From a virus: 27,331 nt of DNA. The stretch spans positions 1-27,331 of the IMG/VR virus record IMGVR_UViG_3300033273_000156; one strand, written 5' to 3'. Each line of letters opens with the position of its first letter. Position 1 is the stretch's first letter. The position numbers and the translations under genes are program-made. Below are positions 1 through 6,071 of this stretch, in pieces. Under the pieces are notes generated by a model. The model was not told the origin of the DNA. It did not search any database and saw nothing but the letters and a program-made list of their open reading frames with translations.

Positions 1-2
1 CC

Positions 3-299
3 GACAAAGGCGATCTCGATGCGTTCATTGAACTTAAACAAATACAAGATAAGGAAGAAGCGTTGAAGCGCATGATGATCTGGGAGTTGAATCGCGGAGA
101 TTTGTGGACGGAGTATCAGACTTTTCTGAAAACCAGAAAGATGCTCAGAGATAACGAGCGTAGGCGGGCTGAAATAAAAAAGAAGAATCGTCGTGAAGCA
201 ATTAAAAATACGTTTATTGTTATATGCGGTGTTATTGCCGTTCTGTCTTTGGTTGGTGCATTCATCATGATGCTCCAGTGGTTTATGAAAGGAAACTAA
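3..299 (+). CDS. Partial small membrane protein (5' end outside window)
   Basis: The frame is open from the first complete codon (position 3) with no stop, so the gene starts upstream of the window; 98 residues and the stop are visible. A TTG at 63 could be proposed as a start, but the in-frame upstream residues (DKGDLDAFIELKQIQDKEEA) are charged and helical like what follows, so a truncated gene is more likely. The visible part is a charged, helical region with a very basic stretch (RRRAEIKKKNRREA), then one hydrophobic helix (TFIVICGVIAVLSLVGAFIM) and a short tail, giving a single-pass protein with a long cytoplasmic N-terminus. It lies 1 nt before the next gene and upstream of the lysis genes. 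I do not recognise the family; a lysis accessory or membrane-anchored virion protein are both possible. Confidence 0.75.
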   Translation, partial: DKGDLDAFIELKQIQDKEEALKRMMIWELNRGDLWTEYQTFLKTRKMLRDNERRRAEIKKKNRREAIKNTFIVICGVIAVLSLVGAFIMMLQWFMKGN

Positions 300-300
300 T

Positions 301-1023
301 ATGTCCCATCGTATGCATCTTGCAAACAAATCAAATCCGTATCTCAGCGCGGCCATGCGTATGTTTGGAAACCCAGTGTCATCGATTCATAAGTTTGGAG
401 CTAACTTTGACATCGATACAGGCTCTACACCGGAGTCTGTATGGACGGGTGGTGGGCTGTATCCTTGGGATGAGTTTGACAGCGCACAGACGCTCTATTT
501 GATCTCTACAAGCGCATCTGATACCACAACGCTACACATCGAAGGATTAGACGCTAACTACAACCTCCAGAGCGAGACTGTGACGCTGACAGGTACTTCT
601 GCTGTTGCTACCTCAAACACATACATCAGAATCTATCGAATGGCATACGATGCCACAAATGTCGGAACGATCACGGCCAGGGTTGATTCTGGTACAGGGA
701 CAGTGGTGGCTCAGATCGATGTTGGGTACGCGCAGACTTTGATGGCGATCTACACCGTACCTGCTGATCACGATGCCTATCTTTTGTGTGGCGATATCAC
801 TATCAATGCGTTTCGGGATGTTCAACTCAAATTCTTTGTGAGAGAGAGTGGTAAGCCATTCAGGATCGCGCACATGGCAGAGACTCGCGGAACGTATCGC
901 TATGACTTCCCTGTCCCGATGAAGATACCCGAAAAGAGTGATCTTGATATGAGGATTGATGATGTCAGTCTTAGCAACTCTCGATGTACCGCTAACTTTG
1001 ATTTGATATTAGTCGCACACTAG
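301..1023 (+). CDS. Conserved beta-rich phage protein, probable virion structural protein
   Basis: This 240-residue protein starts at ATG 301 behind an AAGGA ribosome site. It is rich in Thr, Ser, Val and alternating hydrophobic residues, typical of beta-sandwich virion proteins. The segments KFGANFDIDTG, VWTGGGLYPW, LYLISTSASDTTTLHIEGLD and YAQTLMAIYTVPADHDAYL resemble a family I recall from many marine podo- and siphophages, usually annotated as hypothetical or structural. It has no signal peptide or membrane segment. It sits between a membrane protein and the lysis genes, as appended structural genes often do. The virion role is inferred from composition and recalled family resemblance, not from a catalytic motif. 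Confidence 0.8.
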   Translation: MSHRMHLANKSNPYLSAAMRMFGNPVSSIHKFGANFDIDTGSTPESVWTGGGLYPWDEFDSAQTLYLISTSASDTTTLHIEGLDANYNLQSETVTLTGTSAVATSNTYIRIYRMAYDATNVGTITARVDSGTGTVVAQIDVGYAQTLMAIYTVPADHDAYLLCGDITINAFRDVQLKFFVRESGKPFRIAHMAETRGTYRYDFPVPMKIPEKSDLDMRIDDVSLSNSRCTANFDLILVAH

Positions 1024-1024
1024 A

Positions 1025-1339
1025 ATGAAAAAGCTAGAAAACGGCTCTAATTATGAGCGTTATGATGAAGATGGTGATGGCATTGTTTCCGATGAGGAAC
1101 TCGCTCATGCTAAGGAAATCATGGAGCTTGAATTAAGAGAGGAGAAAGCCCGTGAGCAAAAGAAAATGGCTTGGGTTGCGATGGTGTCAATGGTCGGCTA
1201 CGCAATATTACCTATACTGCCGTTGGTGTCTGAGAAACGGTTGGAAACCTTGTCTGCCGTGTCTGATCTTCTTTTTCTCAGTTGTGCGTCCATTGTCGGT
1301 ATGTACTTTGGTGCGACGGCATATATGAGTCGAAAATGA
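1025..1339 (+). CDS. EF-hand protein with two membrane helices, holin-like
   Basis: This 104-residue protein has an N-terminal canonical EF-hand loop (residues 14-25, DEDGDGIVSDEE) with Asp at 1, 3 and 5, Gly at 6, Ile at 7 and Glu at 12, the full set for Ca2+ coordination. A charged coiled-coil-like helix (EIMELELREEKAREQKK) follows, then two hydrophobic segments at about residues 48-68 and 76-101. It lies just upstream of a 3TM holin and lysozyme, and its size and topology suit a holin or antiholin. I recall similar EF-hand membrane proteins in marine phage lysis cassettes but cannot confirm that here. Calcium gating of lysis would be speculation. Its stop overlaps the next start (ATGA at 1336). 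Confidence 0.8.
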   Translation: MKKLENGSNYERYDEDGDGIVSDEELAHAKEIMELELREEKAREQKKMAWVAMVSMVGYAILPILPLVSEKRLETLSAVSDLLFLSCASIVGMYFGATAYMSRK

Positions 1340-1509
1340 AGCGAAGGTTGTGTGGTTATATGTATGAAAATCACGAATACCGCACAGACTGTGGAGGCAT
1401 CTTTTTAAGTAGACCTGTCGGCAGTTGCGATCACTGCGGCAGAACGCAGAGCGGTAAGGAGTTGGATCGTGTTAAATATTCTCAGCAGTCTAGTCCCGGC
1501 AGTAAGTAA
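1336..1509 (+). CDS. Small Cys-rich (zinc-ribbon-like) protein
   Basis: This 57-residue reading frame begins at the ATGA overlap with the EF-hand gene, a classic translational coupling arrangement. It contains Cys6, Cys19 and a CDHCG knuckle (Cys32, Cys35), consistent with a small zinc-binding fold. Its 3' end overlaps the holin gene by 41 nt and also holds the holin's AAGGAG ribosome site. The last dozen residues, within that overlap, are low complexity. No family is recognised. The start is chosen by the ATGA junction; the frame is also open upstream, but only inside the previous gene. Confidence 0.55.
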   Translation: MKRRLCGYMYENHEYRTDCGGIFLSRPVGSCDHCGRTQSGKELDRVKYSQQSSPGSK

Positions 1510-1873
1510 TGTTTTAGACAAGGTTGTCGAAGATAAAGACCAGAAGGCGAAACTCGCGCATGAAATTGCAACACTGGCTGAAAAGCAAGCCCATGAAGCG
1601 GCTATGGCTCAAGTTGAAGTCAACAAAGCAGAAGCTCAACACAGATCAATATTTGTCGCAGGATGGAGACCATTCATCGGATGGACTTGTGGAGTCGCGT
1701 TGGCGTATCACTTTGTACTTGCTCCACTCATTATATTTGGAGTTGCGTGGTATGGGGCAAAGATACCTGAAATCCCTACGTTTGATATGGACTCGCTCAT
1801 GACGGTTCTACTAGGAATGTTGGGTTTGGGTGGTATGCGATCATTTGAAAAAGCAAAAGGACTGACGAAATGA
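1469..1873 (+). CDS. 3TM-type holin
   Basis: This 134-residue protein starts at GTG 1469, 7 nt after an AAGGAG site. An N-terminal segment (MLNILSSLVPAVSNVLDKVV) precedes a long charged helix. Then comes the signature AGWRPFIGWTCGVALAYHFVLAPL, a second hydrophobic stretch (IIFGVAWYG), and a C-terminal MTVLLGMLGLGGMRSFEKAKG. The GWRPFIGW and GLGGMRSFEKAKG motifs are those of the 'holin of 3TMs' family described from gene transfer agents and many phages. The protein would form inner-membrane lesions that let the lysozyme reach the cell wall. It overlaps the lysozyme start by 4 nt (ATGA), giving a coupled holin-endolysin pair. Confidence 0.9.
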   Translation: MLNILSSLVPAVSNVLDKVVEDKDQKAKLAHEIATLAEKQAHEAAMAQVEVNKAEAQHRSIFVAGWRPFIGWTCGVALAYHFVLAPLIIFGVAWYGAKIPEIPTFDMDSLMTVLLGMLGLGGMRSFEKAKGLTK

Positions 1874-2316
1874 TGCATCTCGATCAGTTACGGATGCAAC
1901 TGGAATACGACGAAGGTTGTAAATACGAAATCTACTTAGACCATCTTGGCTTGCCTACGTTCGGTATCGGTCATCTGGTCACAGAAGACGATCCAGAACA
2001 CGATCAAGAAGTTGGCACACCCGTATCAGAAGAACGTGTCGTGGAAGCCTTTGAAAACGACATACAAGTCACATTGAGCGAGTGTAGAAAGTTATATGAA
2101 AACTGGAGCGACTTACCAGATGAGGTTCAGTTAATCATAGCCAATATGATGTTCAATATGGGCAGACCAAGGTTGTCAGGCTTCAAGAAGTTTAATCAGG
2201 CCATTGCCAACAAAGAGTGGGAAGAAGCCAGTAAAGAAATGATTGATTCTAAATGGTATCGCCAGGTCACAAATCGCGCAGAGCGTCTTGTACAGCGCAT
2301 GAAAGCCGTTTCCTGA
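1870..2316 (+). CDS. T4-type lysozyme endolysin (glycoside hydrolase family 24)
   Basis: This 148-residue muramidase aligns with T4 lysozyme: Glu15 (YDEGCKYEIY), Asp24 (YLDHLG) and Thr30 (PTFGIGH) have the same 9- and 6-residue spacing as T4 Glu11, Asp20 and Thr26. The FGIGHLVT segment and the C-terminal NRAERLVQRMK match the family, and the length is near the usual 150-165. It cleaves the MurNAc-GlcNAc bonds of peptidoglycan. There is no signal peptide, so it depends on the upstream holin for export. It starts at the ATGA overlap with the holin. The gene ends the lysis cluster and is followed by a terminator. Confidence 0.95.
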   Translation: MMHLDQLRMQLEYDEGCKYEIYLDHLGLPTFGIGHLVTEDDPEHDQEVGTPVSEERVVEAFENDIQVTLSECRKLYENWSDLPDEVQLIIANMMFNMGRPRLSGFKKFNQAIANKEWEEASKEMIDSKWYRQVTNRAERLVQRMKAVS

Positions 2317-2322
2317 TATAAT
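2314..2322 (+). promoter_or_regulatory. Extended -10 box TGATATAAT at the lysozyme stop codon
   Basis: TG-A-TATAAT is a perfect extended -10 element formed by the stop codon of the lysozyme gene and the following bases. The same 10-mer TGATATAATT, with GACTCC nearby downstream, recurs at 9227. Transcripts starting here would meet the hairpin at 2353-2372 within about 30-50 nt. No good -35 box is visible. Confidence 0.35.
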
Positions 2323-2352
2323 TTATTGAGACTCCCTACCTAACGCGCTTTG

Positions 2353-2379
2353 CCCGTTACCCCTAGCGGGTATTTTTTT
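2353..2379 (+). terminator. Intrinsic terminator after the lysis genes
   Basis: TACCC (2358-2362) pairs with GGGTA (2368-2372) around a 5-nt loop, followed by seven T (2373-2379). An overlapping pairing of CCCG (2353-2356) with CGGG (2367-2370) is an alternative. It separates the lysis cluster from the recombination operon. Confidence 0.75.
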
Positions 2380-2381
2380 GT

Positions 2382-2410
2382 TTTACTTTTACAATTTTTC
2401 GCAATAGAAT
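2382..2410 (+). promoter_or_regulatory. Sigma70-like promoter for the recombination operon
   Basis: TTTACT (2382-2387) and TAGAAT (2405-2410) are separated by exactly 17 nt in an AT-rich stretch directly after the terminator. They match the consensus at 4 of 6 and 5 of 6 positions. The expected start near 2417 gives a short leader to the ERF start at 2439. This is the best-placed promoter for the early genes. Confidence 0.6.
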
Positions 2411-2438
2411 GTAGGTTCACTTACATAGGAGCGATGTA

Positions 2439-3107
2439 ATGAAAACAAGTGAAACCGTGGCACAAATCTTTGCTGCACTTAATCAGGCTCAGGCAGAAAT
2501 GACCGGAGCAAAGAAGGATGGGGACAACCCCTTTTTTAATTGCAAGTACGCTGATTTGACATCAGTAATCAGAGCAATCAAGACACCTTTTGCCAATGCA
2601 GGGCTGTCTTTTGTGCAAGCCCCAATCAATGAAGGCGACAAGATTGGCTGTCAAACCCGCATCTGCCACAGTTCAGGTGAATGGGTTGAGACTGAGATCG
2701 TATTCAATCTTCAGAAGCTAGACCCGCAAGCGGCAGGATCAGCCATAACTTATGCCAAGCGTTACACCTTGCAGTCGATGGCAGGTGTCCCATCTGTTGA
2801 CGATGATGGCGAGATGGCAATGGCGCGTGAGCCTCAGAAGATTAGCGCAGAGGATGCTCAAGCCTTAATTGATCGAATTAACAAGATCAATCGCAGTGTT
2901 GAAAAATTCCTCAAGCCATACAATGTTCAGTCAATGTTTGATCTGACAGTAGATCAGGCAAAGAATGCAGAAACTTTAATCACTAATGCGGAGGCAAAAA
3001 TCAATGGCAAATGTGACCAAGCGAGTAAGTCTAGTGGGCAAAGGGGACAGGTTCAGAAAAGTAGACCAGAAGAAGTTTTCGACAAACTACGAAAAGATAT
3101 TCAGTAA
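2439..3107 (+). CDS. erf: ERF-family single-strand annealing protein
   Basis: This 222-residue protein begins at ATG 2439 behind AGGAG (2427-2431). The N-terminal 130 residues carry the ERF superfamily pattern: KTSETVAQIFAALNQAQAEM, the NPFFNCKYADLTSVI segment (the usual hydrophobic-FKSKYAtLe motif), and DPQAAGSAITYAKRYTLQSMAGV followed by an acidic DDDGE. ERF proteins such as P22 Erf anneal complementary single strands in phage recombination and genome circularisation. The C-terminal part (from about 135) is charged and variable. An SSB-tailed protein and a YqaJ-type exonuclease lie close downstream, making a complete two-component recombination module. It overlaps the next start by one base (TAATG). 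Confidence 0.92.
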   Translation: MKTSETVAQIFAALNQAQAEMTGAKKDGDNPFFNCKYADLTSVIRAIKTPFANAGLSFVQAPINEGDKIGCQTRICHSSGEWVETEIVFNLQKLDPQAAGSAITYAKRYTLQSMAGVPSVDDDGEMAMAREPQKISAEDAQALIDRINKINRSVEKFLKPYNVQSMFDLTVDQAKNAETLITNAEAKINGKCDQASKSSGQRGQVQKSRPEEVFDKLRKDIQ

Positions 3108-3316
3108 TGGCAAATCTGGATCATCTGACGATGGAAGATCGGAAACTGATCAAAGAGCTAGTCAGACAACTCCAAGTCGGTGAATGGTCTGGGACAATAA
3201 AAGATATTGCTGAGAAGTTTGAAATATCACGTTTTGATGTAATGGGCATCTCAGCAGATTTACTTTATAGGGGAGAAATCGATGCGCTATATAGACGCGC
3301 CGCAAGGGAGTCCTGA
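3107..3316 (+). CDS. Small HTH-like protein between annealase and exonuclease
   Basis: This 69-residue protein starts at the TAATG junction with the ERF gene and overlaps the exonuclease start by 35 nt. It is mainly helical; KDIAEKFEISRFDVMGISADLLYRGEIDALYRRA looks like a winged-helix or helix-turn-helix with IAEKFEIS as the first helix and turn. I do not recognise a family. Its place inside the recombination operon suggests an accessory or DNA-binding role, but that is inference. Confidence 0.7.
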   Translation: MANLDHLTMEDRKLIKELVRQLQVGEWSGTIKDIAEKFEISRFDVMGISADLLYRGEIDALYRRAARES

Positions 3317-3887
3317 GTGGCATCAGGCCAGATTGGGTTGTCCGTCTGGTTCAGGGTTCAAGAGGCTGATTACATCGCGTGGTGAGCCTTCTACAACTGC
3401 TGAGACATATATCAATGAACTCATCGCTGAGAAGATCACTGGCGAGGTTACATTTGTCACTGAAACTGAATGGATGGCTCGCGGTAAAGAATTAGAGATT
3501 GACGCTAAAAGCTACTACGAGTTTGACCAGGGTGTTGACATCAATGACGTAGGTTTCATCAAGGATGACAAATATGAATTTGGTGTCAGTCCTGATGGTC
3601 TGATTGGCAAAGATGGCGGCATAGAAATCAAATGTCCTAAACCAAGCAACCATGTTCAGTATTTGAGAACCAATAAAGTGCCAAGTATCTACAAAGCACA
3701 GATACAAGGTTGTCTGATGGTCACAGAGAGGAAGTGGTGGGACTTCATGAGTTTTCACCCAATGATGGAGCCGCTAATCATTCGGGTGCATCGTGATGAG
3801 GAATTTATCAGCAAATTAAGTCGTTTGGTGATTGATGCCTGTAAGACGATTGAAGAAGTAGTCAAAGAGATTGAGGTACGGAGATGA
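3282..3887 (+). CDS. YqaJ/lambda-Exo-like 5'-3' exonuclease
   Basis: This 201-residue protein has the YqaJ viral recombinase layout: N-terminal QGSPEWHQARLGCPSGSGF (the S-x-x-W-x-x-x-R-x-G-x-x-x-S motif), MARGKELE around residue 66-72, SPDGLI with catalytic Asp105, and GIEIKCPK with Glu115 and Lys117 of the D-ExK nuclease core, then Gln141 in the YKAQIQGCLMV helix. These are the metal-binding residues of the lambda exonuclease fold. It would resect double-strand ends to give 3' tails for the ERF annealase. The start ATG 3282 lies 8 nt after a GGGGAG-like site and within the preceding gene. The downstream gene overlaps by 4 nt (ATGA). Confidence 0.9.
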   Translation: MRYIDAPQGSPEWHQARLGCPSGSGFKRLITSRGEPSTTAETYINELIAEKITGEVTFVTETEWMARGKELEIDAKSYYEFDQGVDINDVGFIKDDKYEFGVSPDGLIGKDGGIEIKCPKPSNHVQYLRTNKVPSIYKAQIQGCLMVTERKWWDFMSFHPMMEPLIIRVHRDEEFISKLSRLVIDACKTIEEVVKEIEVRR

Positions 3888-4231
3888 GCGAGTATCAAAA
3901 GAGGGAATATCCGAAAGACAATGGTTGGGGCAAATTGTGGGCTAATAATCAAAAAACCAATCCGAATCAGCCTGATTACACAGGCAACCTAGAAACAATG
4001 GGTGAGCCGCTAAAGGTTAGCGCATGGAACAACAACGGGATTATGAGTTTCAAGACTAGACCCATGACTCCAGAAGAACGTGAAATGTACTACGCGAAAA
4101 AGGCAGAAATGAAGGCAAAACGTGAGGCTGAAGCGAATCGGCACACTGATCAGATCAGACAGAACATCGAGCCAGTTCAACCTAAGACTCCAATGCCAGA
4201 CCCGAATATCGATGACGAAATACCGTTTTGA
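3884..4231 (+). CDS. Putative ssDNA-binding protein with an SSB-type C-terminal tip
   Basis: This 115-residue protein ends in DPNIDDEIPF, closely matching the acidic C-terminal tip (DDDIPF) by which bacterial SSB recruits exonucleases, helicases and primosome proteins. Upstream of the tail is a Pro/Gln-rich linker (NIEPVQPKTPMPDP) and a charged helix. The N-terminal 70 residues (KTNPNQPDYTGNLE, PLKVSAWNNNGIMSFKTRPM) have the alternating pattern of a few beta strands and are shorter than a standard OB fold of about 110 residues. The gene follows the exonuclease with an ATGA overlap, where SSB genes often lie in such modules. The SSB-like role rests on the tail and location; the fold is not certain. 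Confidence 0.7.
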   Translation: MSEYQKREYPKDNGWGKLWANNQKTNPNQPDYTGNLETMGEPLKVSAWNNNGIMSFKTRPMTPEEREMYYAKKAEMKAKREAEANRHTDQIRQNIEPVQPKTPMPDPNIDDEIPF

Positions 4232-4237
4232 GATAAA

Positions 4238-4255
4238 AGCCCCGCGAACGGGGCT
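4238..4255. terminator. Strong hairpin, T-tract only on the minus strand
   Basis: AGCCCCG (4238-4244) pairs with CGGGGCT (4249-4255) around a CGAA loop. On the + strand no T-run follows. On the minus strand the hairpin is followed by TTTTATC, the layout of an intrinsic terminator. It could block antisense transcription, or serve as a 3'-end stabiliser or processing signal for the upstream mRNA. Confidence 0.5.
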
Positions 4256-4291
4256 ACCTCAAATGGAGCGATGAGGCATTAAGGAGTATAC

Positions 4292-4495
4292 ATGACTGAA
4301 GTAAAAGCAGACACCATCGATCAGACCAAGAAGACACACAAGATTCCTGAGTCTATTAGAATCAAGATTGTCAAAGACCTGAAAGAGCAGAAAAAACGCA
4401 AGGAAGCGTGGCGTAAGTTTTCTGATGTTGAGTTAGCTAAAAAGCATGGCGTTACAACGTCACTGCTCGAATACATGAAAAGGAATATGAAGTGA
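4292..4495 (+). CDS. Small basic HTH-like protein
   Basis: This 67-residue, Lys-rich protein starts at ATG 4292, 5 nt after AAGGAG (4281-4286). KIPESIRIKIVKDLKEQKKRKEAWRKFSDVELAKKHGVTTSLLEYMKRN fits a helix-turn-helix in which DVELAKKHGVTTSLLEYM supplies the two central helices, as in phage proteins that resemble the N-terminus of resolvases. No family assignment can be made. Its stop overlaps the next start (GTGA at 4492). Confidence 0.75.
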   Translation: MTEVKADTIDQTKKTHKIPESIRIKIVKDLKEQKKRKEAWRKFSDVELAKKHGVTTSLLEYMKRNMK

Positions 4496-4686
4496 AATTT
4501 CACGAGAAAGAAAACGCCAAGCGCAAACTGAGAATGGCAGAGATTTATCTGATGAAGGCTGACTACAAGTCGGCAGTTCAAAATGCCAATGAAGCGTTGA
4601 AGATATTAAAAGAACTGGAGAACCCAAATGTCAGATCGACAGCTAACAGAAAAAGAAAAGCGAAAGATACTGCTACTGCACAATGA
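4492..4686 (+). CDS. Small helical protein with one TPR-like motif
   Basis: This 64-residue frame starts at GTG 4492, overlapping the previous stop. RMAEIYLMKADYKSAVQNANEALKILKEL has the spacing of a tetratricopeptide helix pair (Ala, Tyr, Asp-Tyr-Ala, Ala-Leu positions). A single TPR is unlikely to be a scaffold on its own, so it may oligomerise or simply be a helical hairpin. The last 20 residues, which overlap the next gene by 59 nt, are basic and low complexity. Function is unknown. Confidence 0.6.
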   Translation: MKFHEKENAKRKLRMAEIYLMKADYKSAVQNANEALKILKELENPNVRSTANRKRKAKDTATAQ

Positions 4687-4837
4687 AGGGCATAGCTATA
4701 AAGTTATTGCCAGGACGGTGATGCGTTCTACTAAGTCGGTTGAACAGGTTGTCAGGGCTTTCAAGTCATCGACTCCATCAGCGTTCAACTTTCCTGAGTA
4801 CATCAGAAATCCTTGGCCTTACTATGGAAAGCAATGA
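4628..4837 (+). CDS. Small helix-turn-helix protein
   Basis: This 69-residue protein starts at ATG 4628, 6 nt after GGAG (4618-4621). LTEKEKRKILLLHNEGHSYKVIARTVMRSTKSVEQVVRAF is a good match to the HTH of resolvase/sigma-4-like proteins: a first helix ending in HNEG, then YKVIARTVMRS and the recognition helix TKSVEQVVRAF. A DNA-binding regulator or recombination accessory is likely. It overlaps the previous gene by 59 nt and the next by 14 nt. Confidence 0.72.
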   Translation: MSDRQLTEKEKRKILLLHNEGHSYKVIARTVMRSTKSVEQVVRAFKSSTPSAFNFPEYIRNPWPYYGKQ

Positions 4838-5177
4838 GAAGGTAAGAACCATTCAGCAGAATCGAGCATTTCATAAATACTGTGAACTGCTCGCGAAGGC
4901 TTTGGCTGACGCAGGGCATGAAGATATGCGTACCATTATCAAAGTGCCTATTGCGCCAACCAAAGAACTGGTGAAGTACAATATGGTTCATCCAGTGATG
5001 AAAGCCATGTTCCCTGACATCGATTCTTCTGCTGACCTTTCTACAATTCAAATGCAACAACTGTATGAGCAAATGAACCTATTCACATCAGAGCGGCTAG
5101 GCGTGAGTGTGGAGTGGCCGCATGAAGAAAAAATGGAGTACACAAATGAATCTAAAAAAACAATTCAATCCGAATGA
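4824..5177 (+). CDS. NinB-like phage recombination protein (tentative)
   Basis: The most likely start is ATG 4824 (117 residues); earlier in-frame codons lie inside the preceding HTH gene and encode a Ser/Arg-rich stretch unlike a real N-terminus. TIQQNRAFHKYCELLAKALADAG recalls the SLDQNRKLWACLGDV helix of lambda NinB, and the end (LFTSERLGVSVEWPHEEKM) resembles NinB's FGTERGVKW region. It also resembles a widespread phage family with the QNRALHKYF pattern that is usually hypothetical. NinB is a single-strand DNA-binding Orf recombination mediator. The NinG-like gene 240 nt further on supports a nin-type recombination context. The assignment is by motif and context only. Confidence 0.6.
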   Translation: MESNEKVRTIQQNRAFHKYCELLAKALADAGHEDMRTIIKVPIAPTKELVKYNMVHPVMKAMFPDIDSSADLSTIQMQQLYEQMNLFTSERLGVSVEWPHEEKMEYTNESKKTIQSE

Positions 5178-5433
5178 ACACAATGAAAATGGTCAGCCTA
5201 TTTATGGGATGATGCAAATTAAATTCTGGGTAGGTTGTGAGGGAACAATTTATCCAGAAATGGGGTATTGCTCTTTCAAGGCTGAACAATCTTTCAATAA
5301 AGAGACAATGCAACTTTATATGCTTAGTGGTGCGCTCATGGCTATCACTCAAGAGATCGACAAAATCCAGAACCAGATGGGAATGGACTTAGACAAAATA
5401 ATCTATCCAAAAGACGATGAGACGTTGCAGTAG
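5146..5433 (+). CDS. Hypothetical protein in the recombination operon
   Basis: ATG 5146 gives a 95-residue protein, placed 7 nt after GGAG within AATGGAGT (5132-5139). The longer frame from 5107 would add 13 residues without a better ribosome site. The protein has a mixed alpha/beta look: a beta-like QPIYGMMQIKFWVGCEGTIYP and a C-terminal helix (ETMQLYMLSGALMAITQEIDKIQNQM). No motif is recognised. It overlaps the NinB-like gene by 32 nt and the NinG-like gene by 17 nt, so it is probably co-translated with them. Confidence 0.65.
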   Translation: MNLKKQFNPNEHNENGQPIYGMMQIKFWVGCEGTIYPEMGYCSFKAEQSFNKETMQLYMLSGALMAITQEIDKIQNQMGMDLDKIIYPKDDETLQ

Positions 5434-5995
5434 TTGTCGCAAGAAAGTCCCTGCCGATTCAATATTCCAATCGAATCTCAGGGCTTTCTGTTCGCAAGAA
5501 TGCCTGATGCAGTACGTTCGGTCACCTAAAGGGGAGAAAACCCGACATAAGGCAATAGAGAGCGATCTGAAGGAACGTAAAGCCAAACTCAAGACCATAG
5601 GTCAGTGGATGAAGGAAGCACAAGCGGCATTCAACGCTTATGTGCGAGCCAGAGACCGAAAGAAAGGACATCGCTGTATCTCTTGTGACAAATATCTGAA
5701 TTACGACAAACCAGGTGGCGAAGTTGATGCAGGTCACTTTTTATCGAGAGGTTCTGCCGCAGGTCACAGTCTAAAATTTCACTTGTGGAACTGTCATGCT
5801 CAATGCGTCACCTGCAACCGTTACAAGCAAGGTGCGGCATCTGGTTATCGAGTCGGATTGATCTGGCGTATCGGTCACGAAAAGGTCGAGTGGCTAGAAA
5901 ACAATGATCATGAGGTTGAGTATTCCGTCGAGTACCTGAAACGGATCAAACGCATTTTTACGAAAAAATATAAAAAAATAGTTTACAAATTCTAG
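5417..5995 (+). CDS. NinG/Rap-like Holliday-junction endonuclease
   Basis: This 192-residue protein has the NinG family layout: an N-terminal Cys cluster (CSSC at 4-7, then CSQEC at 25-29), a basic helical region, CISC at 87-90, DAGHFLSRGSA from 104, and NCHAQCVTCNRY at 125-136. The HNH-like AGHFLSRG and the HAQCVTCN zinc knuckle are diagnostic for lambda NinG (Rap), which resolves Holliday junctions and D-loops during RecF- or annealing-dependent recombination. The length is close to lambda NinG (about 204). It closes the operon that starts with ERF. The start ATG 5417 lies inside the preceding gene. Its 3' end is AT-rich because it overlaps the next promoter. Confidence 0.9.
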   Translation: MRRCSSCRKKVPADSIFQSNLRAFCSQECLMQYVRSPKGEKTRHKAIESDLKERKAKLKTIGQWMKEAQAAFNAYVRARDRKKGHRCISCDKYLNYDKPGGEVDAGHFLSRGSAAGHSLKFHLWNCHAQCVTCNRYKQGAASGYRVGLIWRIGHEKVEWLENNDHEVEYSVEYLKRIKRIFTKKYKKIVYKF

Positions 5996-6010
5996 GAATA
6001 TTCGTAATAT
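5982..6010 (+). promoter_or_regulatory. Sigma70-like promoter with a dyad at the -10 box
   Basis: TTTACA (5982-5987) and TAATAT (6005-6010) are separated by exactly 17 nt, at the end of the NinG-like gene. An ATATT/AATAT inverted repeat (5998-6002 and 6006-6010, 3-nt gap) overlaps the -10 region and could be an operator. A transcription start near 6017 is expected. Confidence 0.6.
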
Positions 6011-6032
6011 CTGTTTTGTGGATAAATTGAAC

Positions 6033-6049
6033 GTGACCACTGGGGTCAC
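6033..6049. promoter_or_regulatory. Perfect GTGACC/GGTCAC dyad, probable operator or leader stem
   Basis: GTGACC (6033-6038) and GGTCAC (6044-6049) form a perfect 6-bp inverted repeat with a 5-nt gap. It lies about 16-32 nt downstream of the expected start of the promoter at 5982-6010 and 22 nt before the next gene. It suits a repressor operator of 17 bp or an RNA stem in the leader. Confidence 0.5.
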
Positions 6050-6071
6050 AAACCGCATCGGGAGGTGCAAA

